Shown one piece after another: positions 45,069 to 52,733 of a stretch of 52,733 nt of DNA. How positions within the stretch are numbered: position 1 is the stretch's first letter; every line of letters starts with the position of its first letter. A program made the position numbers and the translations under genes. Under the pieces are notes generated by a model that saw only the letters and a program-made list of their open reading frames with translations, searched no databases and had not been told where the DNA came from. Source of the stretch: Bacteroidales bacterium. Lineage in GTDB: Bacteria > Bacteroidota > Bacteroidia > Bacteroidales > GCA-2748055. The stretch lies in assembly GCA_030589895.1 (NCBI GenBank), contig JAUUZQ010000011.1, positions 1-52,733 on the forward strand, in the 5' to 3' direction.

Positions 45069-46349
45069 ATGAGTACTGACAACAATCCTGCACCAGGATA
45101 TTTAGACATGGAGTTATTGCGTTTTACCACTGCCGGAAGTGTTGATGATGGTAAAAGCACATTGATTGGTCGCTTGCTATATGATTCGAAGGCTATTTTT
45201 GAAGACCAGATGGAGGCACTTGAATTAGCAAGCAAACACAGGGGTGAGGAGCATGTGAACCTGGCCTTGCTTACTGACGGCTTAAGAGCAGAGAGAGAGC
45301 AGGGAATTACAATTGATGTGGCTTATCGCTATTTTGCTACCCCAAAGCGTAAATTTATCATTGCCGATACTCCGGGTCATGTTCAATATACCAGGAACAT
45401 GGTGACAGGGGCTTCTACAGCCAACCTGGCATTGATACTTATTGATGCCAGACAGGGTGTGTTAGAGCAGACCATCAGACATGCTTATATTGCTTCACTC
45501 TTAGGGATTCCACATATCGCCATTTGCGTTAACAAAATGGATCTTGTTGATTACAAGGAGGAGGTATACAATGATATTATCGCAAAGTTTGAAACTATAA
45601 GAGCTAAGCTTAATCTGAAGGATGTTCAGTTTATTCCAATAAGTGCATTGAAAGGAGATAATGTTGTTGATGCTAGTACCAATATGCCCTGGTTTACGGG
45701 TTCTCCTTTGCTGGAACTTCTGGAAACTATTGACATTACTACAGATGCTGATTTTGATAACAAGAGATTTCCGGTTCAGTTTGTGATTCGTCCGCTACGC
45801 GATGAGTATCATGATTATCGTGGCTATGCAGGTAGAATTGCAGGAGGCGTATTCAGACCCGGGGACAAAGTAACGGTATTGCCTAAGGGAATAAGAACTA
45901 CTATTGAAACTGTTGATACCATGACCGGGAGTCTTGATTATGCTTTTCCTCCACAATCTGTTACTCTGCGCTTATCTGAGGATATTGATATCAGTCGGGG
46001 CGATATGATCGTTGGAGAAGATAATCTTCCGAAAATTAGTCAGGAAATTGATTTAATGGTTTGCTGGTTGAATGAAAAGTCAATGGTTTTAGGTGGAAAA
46101 TACACCATAAGACATACAACAGCGGAACTCAGATGTGTTATTCGGGAGGTTAAGTTTAAAATGGATATTAATACTCTTGAAGAAAATACTAAGGATAAGA
46201 ATGTAGGCTTGAATGAAATTGCCAGGATTAGTATTAAGACTACCAAACCGATCTTTTATGATAGTTATGTAGATAATCATATTTCCGGGAGTGTAAGTAT
46301 TATTGATGAGGCAACGAATAACACGGTTGGTGCCGGTATGATCATATAG
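45069..46349 (+). CDS. cysN: Sulfate adenylyltransferase subunit 1 (GTPase)
   Basis: CysN hydrolyses GTP to drive the CysD reaction. This is a 426-residue EF-Tu-like GTPase with G1 GSVDDGKS (23-30), G3 DTPGHVQYTRNM and G4 NKMD, followed by beta-barrel domains (GYAGRIAGGVFRPGD). It is the short form and carries no APS kinase (CysC) fusion at its C-terminus. Neither cysC nor cysH follows, so the later steps of sulfate assimilation lie elsewhere. It ends 37 nt before the convergent NlpC/P60 gene. Confidence 0.95.
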   Translation: MSTDNNPAPGYLDMELLRFTTAGSVDDGKSTLIGRLLYDSKAIFEDQMEALELASKHRGEEHVNLALLTDGLRAEREQGITIDVAYRYFATPKRKFIIADTPGHVQYTRNMVTGASTANLALILIDARQGVLEQTIRHAYIASLLGIPHIAICVNKMDLVDYKEEVYNDIIAKFETIRAKLNLKDVQFIPISALKGDNVVDASTNMPWFTGSPLLELLETIDITTDADFDNKRFPVQFVIRPLRDEYHDYRGYAGRIAGGVFRPGDKVTVLPKGIRTTIETVDTMTGSLDYAFPPQSVTLRLSEDIDISRGDMIVGEDNLPKISQEIDLMVCWLNEKSMVLGGKYTIRHTTAELRCVIREVKFKMDINTLEENTKDKNVGLNEIARISIKTTKPIFYDSYVDNHISGSVSIIDEATNNTVGAGMII

Positions 46350-46386
46350 TTTGTAAAAAAAATAAATACTTAGTTTCCTGCTAATA

Positions 46387-47163
46387 CTATTTCATCACTC
46401 TTTTCATTACCCTGAGTTTGTGGGTGTATGTGCCAAGACTCTCATTGAAGATTCCTTGTTGGTCAATGTTGTCGATTCTGACATTTCCGGAGGCATGGAT
46501 TATTTTGCCATCTCCAAGCATCATCCCCACATGATGTATCAATCCCTCACTATCGTCAAAGAAAGCTAAATCACCCAAGCTTACTTCATTTAGAAAACTT
46601 AAAGTTTCACCTTGAGCCGCCTGTTCACTGGAATCTCTTGGCAGGTCCAGTCCCATGGCCCGACATAAATATTGAACCAGACCGGAGCAATCAAACCCAA
46701 ATCCTGATCTGCCACCCCATATATATGGAATGGCCAGCAATTCATCAGTAATTGATTCAAAATTATTATTTGCTTCAGGTCTTAATATTTCTGACAGATT
46801 GCTCAGTTCATAAGTACAATCGCCTATCATAAATTGGCGACCATTCAGTTCGGGAATTGAGCATCCAATTGTTGGAACTACTATCAAGCCAGTAGTTAAA
46901 TTCTTTATTTGTAGTGAGTTTTTGAAAACAAGTGAATGAGTTTTGACTGGCTCATCAATAAATTCAATACATTTTTTATCGATCCATCCTTCATAGTTGT
47001 CATATATTAACCTGACATACAACCATCTACCTTCTTCGTCAAGAACTTCTACTGATTCACCAAACAGAACCTGGCTGACCATTTCGGATCTCTCATACGG
47101 ATCTTTTCTAATTGGTATATATGTCTGAAGACAAATTCCATATTTTTCTTCTTTCTGGTTCAT
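46387..47163 (-). CDS. SH3-domain and NlpC/P60 peptidoglycan endopeptidase
   Basis: This is a 258-residue cell-wall hydrolase of the gamma-D-glutamyl-diamino-acid endopeptidase type. Residues ~5-125 hold SH3-like domains (VLFGESVEVLDEEGRWLYVRL). Residues ~135-258 form the NlpC/P60 domain with catalytic Cys159 (GFGFDCSGLVQYLCRAMG), His211 (IHHVGMML) and His223 (IIHASG). No signal peptide is visible at the N-terminus (MNQKEEKYGI), so it may act on imported muropeptides in the cytoplasm, like other bacteroidete recycling enzymes. It is divergent from the 7TM-HD gene. Confidence 0.9.
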   Translation of the reverse strand: MNQKEEKYGICLQTYIPIRKDPYERSEMVSQVLFGESVEVLDEEGRWLYVRLIYDNYEGWIDKKCIEFIDEPVKTHSLVFKNSLQIKNLTTGLIVVPTIGCSIPELNGRQFMIGDCTYELSNLSEILRPEANNNFESITDELLAIPYIWGGRSGFGFDCSGLVQYLCRAMGLDLPRDSSEQAAQGETLSFLNEVSLGDLAFFDDSEGLIHHVGMMLGDGKIIHASGNVRIDNIDQQGIFNESLGTYTHKLRVMKRVMK

Positions 47164-47281
47164 GAAATGCTATTTTGAAAGAGATTGGTAATTCCTGTAA
47201 ATTATTCAGGATTAAAGATAATTAATTTAATGCTAGCTTGCTTGTATAATCATCGCTGGCTTATAATTGTTATAGAAGATG

Positions 47282-47289
47282 TATCTTTG
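47282..47289 (+). promoter_or_regulatory. Candidate -7 element of the 7TM-HD gene
   Basis: TATCTTTG matches TAnnTTTG. The -33 region is weak (CTGG about 22 nt upstream). The transcript would start at about the first octamer of array 3, leaving a leader of about 120 nt. Confidence 0.5.
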
Positions 47290-47295
47290 CGGGAA

Positions 47296-47414
47296 CAATG
47301 CAACAATGCGACAATGCAGCAATGCAACAATGAATAAAAAAATAATCCTATTAATTTTTTATTCACTCATTAGCTCATTGACTCATTGTTGCATTAACGC
47401 ATTAACGCATTAAC
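47296..47414. repeat. Octamer array 3 in inverted orientation, forming the leader of the 7TM-HD gene
   Basis: The left arm has five 8-bp units of CAATGCAA type (47296-47335). An AT-rich centre follows with GAATAAAAAA facing TTTTTTATTC. The right arm (47366-47413) has six units: CTCATTAG, CTCATTGA, CTCATTGT, TGCATTAA, CGCATTAA, CGCATTAA. The arms are partly complementary, so the RNA could fold into a long imperfect hairpin ending 3 nt before the ATG at 47417. Confidence 0.75.
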
Positions 47415-47416
47415 AA

Positions 47417-49492
47417 ATGAATATAAAAAGTAAATTCCTTCGATATTGGAAAACACTACAAATAGGGTCCCTCTACCTAATAAGTATATTTCTCGTTTTC
47501 CTGATGTATCCACGTGAAGGAAAATTTCAATATGAATATGTTAAAAATACTCCCTGGCTGCACCAGGATTTAATTGCACCATTTGACTTTCCCGTTTATA
47601 AAGATGTGAATCAAATGACCAGAGAGACTGATAGTATCTCGAAGAATTGCCTGTCATATTTTAAATTGGATACAGCTGTATTTTTATCTGTGGGAGCTGA
47701 TTATATAGAGGATGTGAGCCTCTTGTCGTATGAGGATGATCTTGATGCCAGATATATCAGAAATTATCACTTGCTGATTGATACACTTCCCGGGATTTTA
47801 GGAGAGTTGTATAAAATTGGAATTATTGAAATGCATCCGCTTATACAAGTTGATGATCCTGAGGAATTTGAAATAATAGTTCTAAGAAAACAGATTGCTG
47901 AAGAGACCGCCTTGATGGATTTGCTCACCGAGAGAGAGGCATATGAGCGCACAATGAATAGTTTGATTGCTATAACTTCTATTTCTGCTGATCAAATATT
48001 ATCCGACCTGACAATCACAAAGTATATTCGTCCAAATATTCTATATGATGAATCCATGACTGCAAATGTTCTAAATACAAAGCTGGATGAAATTGTTGCC
48101 ACTCAGGGAATGGTACAGTCAGGTCAGATAATCATTGCACGGGGAGAATTGGTATCTCCATCTAAATACCGTTTGGTAGAATCGTTGCGACAGGAGTATG
48201 AAACAAATCTAAATGTGAACCGCAATTATACGCTGCTCTACATGGGACAGTTTATACTTATTGCTTTGCTCTTTCTGGCTTTGCTATGGTATGTAGCTAA
48301 TTTCAGAAAGGATATGATGAATAGCAGTGCCCAGACCTTATTCATTTTGATATTAATCATTTTGATGGTTGCATTGGCAAAAGTGACGGTAAACAATGAA
48401 CATATCAGTTACTATGTGATTCCATTTGCAATTGTACCGATCTTTCTGAAAACATTTTTTAATGTAAGGTTTGCTCTGTTTGTCCATTATCTGATTCTCC
48501 TTCTGGCAGGATTTTGGATACCCAACAGCTATCAGTTCCTGCTTATGAATTTTCTCGCGGGAGTAGTCGCAGTATTTTCAATGAGATCATATTATAAGAG
48601 GGGAATTCTGTTTTATATAGCCAGTTTTGTCACTTTAACATATTCATTGATATATATTATACTTTCTCTCCTTCAGGAAGGAACCTTTGAAGGTATTGAC
48701 TGGACACAAATTTTATGGTTTGGCGGAAATGGTCTGTTGATTTTAACGGTTTATCCTCTGATATATATCTTCGAGAGAATGTTCGGTTTCTTATCTGATG
48801 CAACACTTTTTGAATTGTCTGATACAAATCAACCACTCTTAAGGGAGTTGGCTGAGAAAGCCCCGGGGACGATGCAGCACTCATTGCAAGTAGCTAATAT
48901 GGCAGAGGAGGCGATCCGCATTATTGGAGGCAATACGCTCATGATCAGGACAGGTGCTTTATATCATGATGTTGGAAAAATGGAGAATCCATACTATTTC
49001 ATTGAAAACCAGAGAGATGGGGAGAATCCTCATGATAATCTGGATTTCAAAACCAGTGCCAGAGTAATCATTGAACATGTAATAAAAGGAGCTGAAATTG
49101 CGAAGAAGCACAAATTACCTGAGCAAATTATAGATTTTATCAAGACGCACCATGGAACATCTACTGTACAGTATTTTTATAAGTCATACCTTAATAATAA
49201 TCCTGAGGATGGTATAAGCACAGAAGATTTTTCATATCCCGGACCCAAACCATTTTCTAAGGAGATGGCAGTACTCATGATCGCAGATTCAGTGGAAGCA
49301 GCGTCGAGAAGCATGAAAGATATCAATCCCGAATCCATCAAGGAGCTTGTTGACCATATTGTTGACCATCAGATTAAAGAGGGACAATATTCAGATGCCG
49401 ACATTACTTATCGGGATATAACCACTATTAAGGATATTTTCAAGAAGAAGTTGACCAATATCTATCATGCACGAATTGAATATCCCGAATAG
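47417..49492 (+). CDS. pgpH: 7TM-HD family cyclic di-AMP phosphodiesterase (PgpH type)
   Basis: This is a 691-residue membrane enzyme. It has an N-terminal membrane anchor (~15-35) and an extracytoplasmic 7TMR-HDED domain (~40-270). Seven or so transmembrane helices follow (~275-465), then a cytoplasmic HD domain with SGTMQHS-like PGTMQHSLQVANMAE, YHDVGKMENPYYF (His517/Asp518) and KTHHGTSTVQYFY. Known members hydrolyse c-di-AMP, a second messenger for potassium and osmotic balance. The gene's leader is made of inverted octamer repeats. It ends 4 nt before the convergent LolA-like gene. Confidence 0.9.
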   Translation: MNIKSKFLRYWKTLQIGSLYLISIFLVFLMYPREGKFQYEYVKNTPWLHQDLIAPFDFPVYKDVNQMTRETDSISKNCLSYFKLDTAVFLSVGADYIEDVSLLSYEDDLDARYIRNYHLLIDTLPGILGELYKIGIIEMHPLIQVDDPEEFEIIVLRKQIAEETALMDLLTEREAYERTMNSLIAITSISADQILSDLTITKYIRPNILYDESMTANVLNTKLDEIVATQGMVQSGQIIIARGELVSPSKYRLVESLRQEYETNLNVNRNYTLLYMGQFILIALLFLALLWYVANFRKDMMNSSAQTLFILILIILMVALAKVTVNNEHISYYVIPFAIVPIFLKTFFNVRFALFVHYLILLLAGFWIPNSYQFLLMNFLAGVVAVFSMRSYYKRGILFYIASFVTLTYSLIYIILSLLQEGTFEGIDWTQILWFGGNGLLILTVYPLIYIFERMFGFLSDATLFELSDTNQPLLRELAEKAPGTMQHSLQVANMAEEAIRIIGGNTLMIRTGALYHDVGKMENPYYFIENQRDGENPHDNLDFKTSARVIIEHVIKGAEIAKKHKLPEQIIDFIKTHHGTSTVQYFYKSYLNNNPEDGISTEDFSYPGPKPFSKEMAVLMIADSVEAASRSMKDINPESIKELVDHIVDHQIKEGQYSDADITYRDITTIKDIFKKKLTNIYHARIEYPE

Positions 49493-49496
49493 CGGT

Positions 49497-50153
49497 TTAT
49501 TGAACCAATTCGATTACATCAACATTGGGATAGGCTGTCACATTAAATTGGAAAAATGAATTTTCCAGAGCCTCAACATGGTTTATTCCTGAAACAAACA
49601 TAGAATAAAGGATTCCCTTCTTGTGCCGTATCCGGATAGCCTTTAATTTACTGTTATTTGGCTCGATATAGAGTTTTAATAATGCATATGGACCTCCAAG
49701 TTCCATTGGATACAATTGTATCTCTGTGGTACTGACTCCACGAATACTGGCTTCGCCAATGATCCTGTATTTGAACTCTTCTTTATACTTCCGTAGAAGT
49801 GTAATGGGATCAGAGAACATGAATTCTTTGTTTTCAGGATCGGGAATACTGATATATACCTCTTCGACCTCAAGATTAAGAGAATATTGTTTTTCACCAT
49901 CATAAAAGATGACAAATTCCTCCATTTCTAATTTGTATTTATCTCCCAGCAGGTACAGGATGCCATCTCCCTCGACAATACTACCGGTTTGAAGGTCTTC
50001 TCTCGAATAATCGAACTCAATTTTCAGTGAGTATCCGGGATCGAGGTCTTTTGATATATTATCCAAAAAGGGCTCAGCATCAGTATCTTGTTGTGCCCAA
50101 AGGGATACACATGGAATTAATATAAGCAGTATAAATAGTTTTAAAACTTTCAT
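49497..50153 (-). CDS. lolA: LolA-like periplasmic lipoprotein carrier
   Basis: This is a 218-residue exported protein with signal peptide MKVLKLFILLILIPCVSLWAQ. The LolA/LolB-like half-barrel is indicated by GDGILYLLGDKYKLEMEE and the strand pattern that follows. LolA shuttles lipoproteins from the inner to the outer membrane, relevant to the many lipoproteins encoded here. It follows ftsK on the same strand, a common bacteroidete order, after a 151-nt gap. Sequence conservation in this family is low, so the call rests on fold pattern, size and neighbour. Confidence 0.8.
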   Translation of the reverse strand: MKVLKLFILLILIPCVSLWAQQDTDAEPFLDNISKDLDPGYSLKIEFDYSREDLQTGSIVEGDGILYLLGDKYKLEMEEFVIFYDGEKQYSLNLEVEEVYISIPDPENKEFMFSDPITLLRKYKEEFKYRIIGEASIRGVSTTEIQLYPMELGGPYALLKLYIEPNNSKLKAIRIRHKKGILYSMFVSGINHVEALENSFFQFNVTAYPNVDVIELVQ

Positions 50154-50180
50154 CTGTTAATTATTTTTATCTCCCTCTTC

Positions 50181-50194
50181 CGATAGCTGTCGGG
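50181..50194. repeat. Short palindrome between ftsK and lolA
   Basis: CCGATAGCTGTCGG is a near-perfect palindrome (one G-U pair as RNA) in the ftsK-lolA gap (50154-50304), otherwise featureless. It resembles the one at 28596-28615. Confidence 0.5.
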
Positions 50195-50304
50195 ACCCAT
50201 TCAATCAGGCTTCTCTCTATCACTTCTGCATTTTACACTCTACACTATTCACCCTTCATCCTGTTTTTAGTTTTCAGCCCTCTCATACGCGATTAATAGA
50301 GTAT

Positions 50305-52662
50305 TTACTGTAGTCCTTTCAAAATCTGTTCCAAACTGAATTCGTCAGGACAATGTACTTGTCTGGCCTTACTCCCTTCAAATGATCCAAGTATCCCGGC
50401 AGCTTCAAGCTGATCAACAATTCTGCCTGCTCTGTTATAACCCAGTGACAGTTTTCTTTGAATCAGGGAGGTGGATCCTTGCTGATGTTGAACCACCAGT
50501 CTGGCAGCCTCTTCAAATCTATCATCTCTCTTATTCAGGTCCACTTCAACAGCTTCACCTCTTTCTTCTTCAACAGGTTTTAATTCCAATGCAGCGGGAT
50601 ATCCTCTTTGTTCACTGATAAAATCAACCAGATTGTCAATTTCAGGTGTGTCAACAAAAGCACATTGTAATCTGATGGGGTCATTGCCACTTAAAAAGAG
50701 CATATCTCCACGGCCAATGAGTTGATCGGCTCCGGGACCATCGAGAATGGTCCTTGAATCTATTCCGGAGGATACCCGGAAAGCTATTCTGGCAGGGAAA
50801 TTTGCTTTGATAACCCCGGTAATAATATTGGTGGTAGGTCGTTGTGTGGCAATTATTAAATGTATTCCTATGGCACGGGCAAGTTGTGCCAATCTTGAGA
50901 TAGGATGTTCGATATCCCGTCCTGCAGTCATAATCAGATCAGCAAATTCATCAATAACCACAACGATGAATGGCATGTAACGGTGCCCTTTCTCAGGATT
51001 TAATTTTCTGGAGATAAACTTGCGATTGTACTCCTTAATGTTTCTTACATGCGCATTTTGTAGCAAATCATATCTTTCATCCATCTCACCACAAAGCGAG
51101 TTTAGTGTACTGATCACTTTTTGTGTATCTGTGATGATCGCTTCTTCTGTATCGGCTAATTTTGCAAGGAAATGGCGCTCAATTTTTGAATATATGGAGA
51201 GCTCGACTTTCTTTGGATCGATCAATACAAATTTCAACTGAGCCGGATGCTTCTTATATAATAGCGAGGCTATCATTGCATTGAGGCCAACAGATTTACC
51301 CTGACCTGTAGCTCCTGCCACCAGCAAGTGTGGCATCTTTGTTAAATCGAATGTAAAAGTCTCATTTGAAATGGTTTTTCCGAGGGCAATCGAAAGTTCA
51401 TGGTCAGATTCCTGGAACTTTTTAGATCCCAGGATTGTTTTCATGGCGACAATTCGTGGATTCAGATTGGGAACTTCAATACCTATCGTACCTTTCCCTG
51501 GTATCGGAGCAATAATTCTGATTCCAAGTGCAGACAAACTTAGTGCGATATCATCCTCCAGGTTCTTTATTTTTGAAATGCGAATACCGGGTGCCGGAAC
51601 GATTTCATACAGGGTGACAGTAGGTCCAATTGTAGCCTTGATCTTATCAATTTTGATCTTATAAGATGCAAGTGTTTCTACAATGCGGTTTTTATTTGAT
51701 AATAATTCTTCATTCGAGACGGAGGAGTCTCCAGAGCTATAATCCATTAAAAGATTTAAAGGAGGAAGCTGATATTTAGGAAGATCAAGTGTAGGATCAT
51801 AATCTTTTAGTTCTCCTGTTTCATTGCCTGATATCTGCTTTTCTTCTGTGGTCTGCTCAACTGTCAGGACAATATCACTTTCATTTTTAGGGTCTTGTTT
51901 CTCAGATTCAGGCTGGTTATTCCCGGTATCTGTGACAATGAAATCCTCTTTCTCTTCTTCTGTTTTGTTAGTATTTATATCTGAAAATCCGGTATCAACA
52001 ACTAATTCTTCATCGATGAATTCGTCTTCTTCACTCCCCATTTCATTTTGGGTATTCTTGCTTTTTCGCTTCGCTATTTGTGCTTTTAACCAACTTAAGC
52101 CCGCTGTGCCGAATAGCAGAAATACAACATATAGTATAGCCAGAATAAATACTGTGCCGATCATCCCAATGGAAGCAATTAGCCAGCGACTAATGTGATA
52201 GCCATGTGCTCCGCCAGGTCCGCTTCCAAGATAAGCATTGGCACTGCCAAATATAAGACCCAGTGTTACTGAAACCAGAATGATTAAAATCAGAGAATTT
52301 CTTGTCGTAAGCCATGGCTTAAGAATTTTGATCTTATACAGGTTCAAAGACCAGACAATAAGTATGAAAGGAAATAGTAAACTCGATATCCCAAACCATT
52401 GGTTTATGAATAGATCAGACATCCATGCCCCCAACTTTCCTCCTTGATTATAGACTGTAATGTCAGGACCTGAGAAGACCTGAGCCCATCTGAAGTCCTG
52501 ATCTGCCTCCCAATGGAAAAAATATGAGATAAATGATAAAACCATATAGAGCGATACCAGAAGCAATAAAATGCCCGTAGCATACTTTATTCGCTCATCT
52601 TTAATGAACGCTACAAATGATTTTAAAACGCTGTTTTTCTTTTTCTTCTTTTTATTGGCCAT
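50305..52662 (-). CDS. ftsK: DNA translocase FtsK
   Basis: FtsK pumps DNA at the division septum and helps resolve chromosome dimers. ATG 52662 is chosen over TTG 52677 because AGGAG lies just before it, giving 785 residues. Four transmembrane helices (~30-50, 92-110, 122-140, 162-185) are followed by an acidic, low-complexity linker (~195-295). The motor has Walker A GATGQGKS and Walker B IVVVIDEFADL plus ATQRPTTNIITG. The C-terminal gamma winged helix (LIQRKLSLGYNRAGRIVDQLE) reads the orienting sequences. The whole protein appears intact. Confidence 0.95.
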   Translation of the reverse strand: MANKKKKKKNSVLKSFVAFIKDERIKYATGILLLLVSLYMVLSFISYFFHWEADQDFRWAQVFSGPDITVYNQGGKLGAWMSDLFINQWFGISSLLFPFILIVWSLNLYKIKILKPWLTTRNSLILIILVSVTLGLIFGSANAYLGSGPGGAHGYHISRWLIASIGMIGTVFILAILYVVFLLFGTAGLSWLKAQIAKRKSKNTQNEMGSEEDEFIDEELVVDTGFSDINTNKTEEEKEDFIVTDTGNNQPESEKQDPKNESDIVLTVEQTTEEKQISGNETGELKDYDPTLDLPKYQLPPLNLLMDYSSGDSSVSNEELLSNKNRIVETLASYKIKIDKIKATIGPTVTLYEIVPAPGIRISKIKNLEDDIALSLSALGIRIIAPIPGKGTIGIEVPNLNPRIVAMKTILGSKKFQESDHELSIALGKTISNETFTFDLTKMPHLLVAGATGQGKSVGLNAMIASLLYKKHPAQLKFVLIDPKKVELSIYSKIERHFLAKLADTEEAIITDTQKVISTLNSLCGEMDERYDLLQNAHVRNIKEYNRKFISRKLNPEKGHRYMPFIVVVIDEFADLIMTAGRDIEHPISRLAQLARAIGIHLIIATQRPTTNIITGVIKANFPARIAFRVSSGIDSRTILDGPGADQLIGRGDMLFLSGNDPIRLQCAFVDTPEIDNLVDFISEQRGYPAALELKPVEEERGEAVEVDLNKRDDRFEEAARLVVQHQQGSTSLIQRKLSLGYNRAGRIVDQLEAAGILGSFEGSKARQVHCPDEFSLEQILKGLQ

Positions 52663-52700
52663 TGGCTCCTGTTTCAAAAAATTAATTTAATTGTCTAATA

Positions 52701-52733
52701 CCCCGAACCCTGAACCCCGAACCCTGAACCCCG
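52701..52733. repeat. Heptamer tandem array at the right edge (CCCYGAA)
   Basis: The units are CCCCGAA, CCCTGAA, CCCCGAA, CCCTGAA and the start of a fifth, running off the window. They lie upstream of ftsK on its promoter side. Confidence 0.75.

Overview
The window comes from a member of the Bacteroidota, most likely a marine or alga-associated Bacteroidales/Marinilabiliales-type bacterium. The evidence is two SusC/SusD pairs, several proteins with type IX secretion (T9SS) C-terminal sorting domains, a PorD-like T9SS gene, a bacteroidete-type serine palmitoyltransferase, and promoters of the TTTG-N19/20-TAnnTTTG type. Genus and species cannot be read from the sequence. No rRNA, tRNA, CRISPR array or transposase was seen.

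Region 1 (1-24004) is a polysaccharide utilisation locus for a sulfated galactan-like algal glycan. Nine genes run on the + strand: a GH50-type glycosidase broken near its N-terminus, two tandem paralogous sulfatases, an intact GH50, a lipoprotein metallophosphoesterase with a LamG-like domain, two more sulfatases, a 1086-residue FG-GAP-propeller enzyme of uncertain family, and a clan GH-A-like glycosidase. A susC/susD pair faces them on the - strand. All four sulfatases have the Cys-x-Pro-Ser-Arg formylglycine motif. Both paralogue pairs (GH50 and CTPSR sulfatase) contain one protein with a T9SS sorting tail and one without, which suggests parallel surface and periplasmic steps. No regulator, anhydrogalactosidase or sulfatase maturase lies in the window.

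Region 2 (24320-37007) is mainly core metabolism and envelope: trxB with a clear terminator, spt (sphingolipid synthesis) divergent from bamD-rpoZ-coaBC-porD-recN, then fabI, a DUF819 membrane protein, hutI and ftcD. coaBC is split by a frame change at a run of ten A; one extra A would restore a single 420-residue bifunctional enzyme.

Region 3 (37008-43880) is a second susC/susD pair followed by two small lipoproteins and a strong terminator, with no degradative enzyme nearby. Region 4 (44115-52733) holds cysD-cysN (ATP sulfurylase), an NlpC/P60 peptidase, a 7TM-HD c-di-AMP phosphodiesterase (PgpH type), a LolA-like protein and ftsK.

The intergenic DNA carries an unusual family of 8-bp-period arrays (GCATTGTC-like units) at three sites, a heptamer array at the right edge, and two short palindromes. 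One octamer array fills almost the entire predicted 5' leader of the 7TM-HD gene in inverted orientation, and another supplies the -33 element of the cysD promoter.
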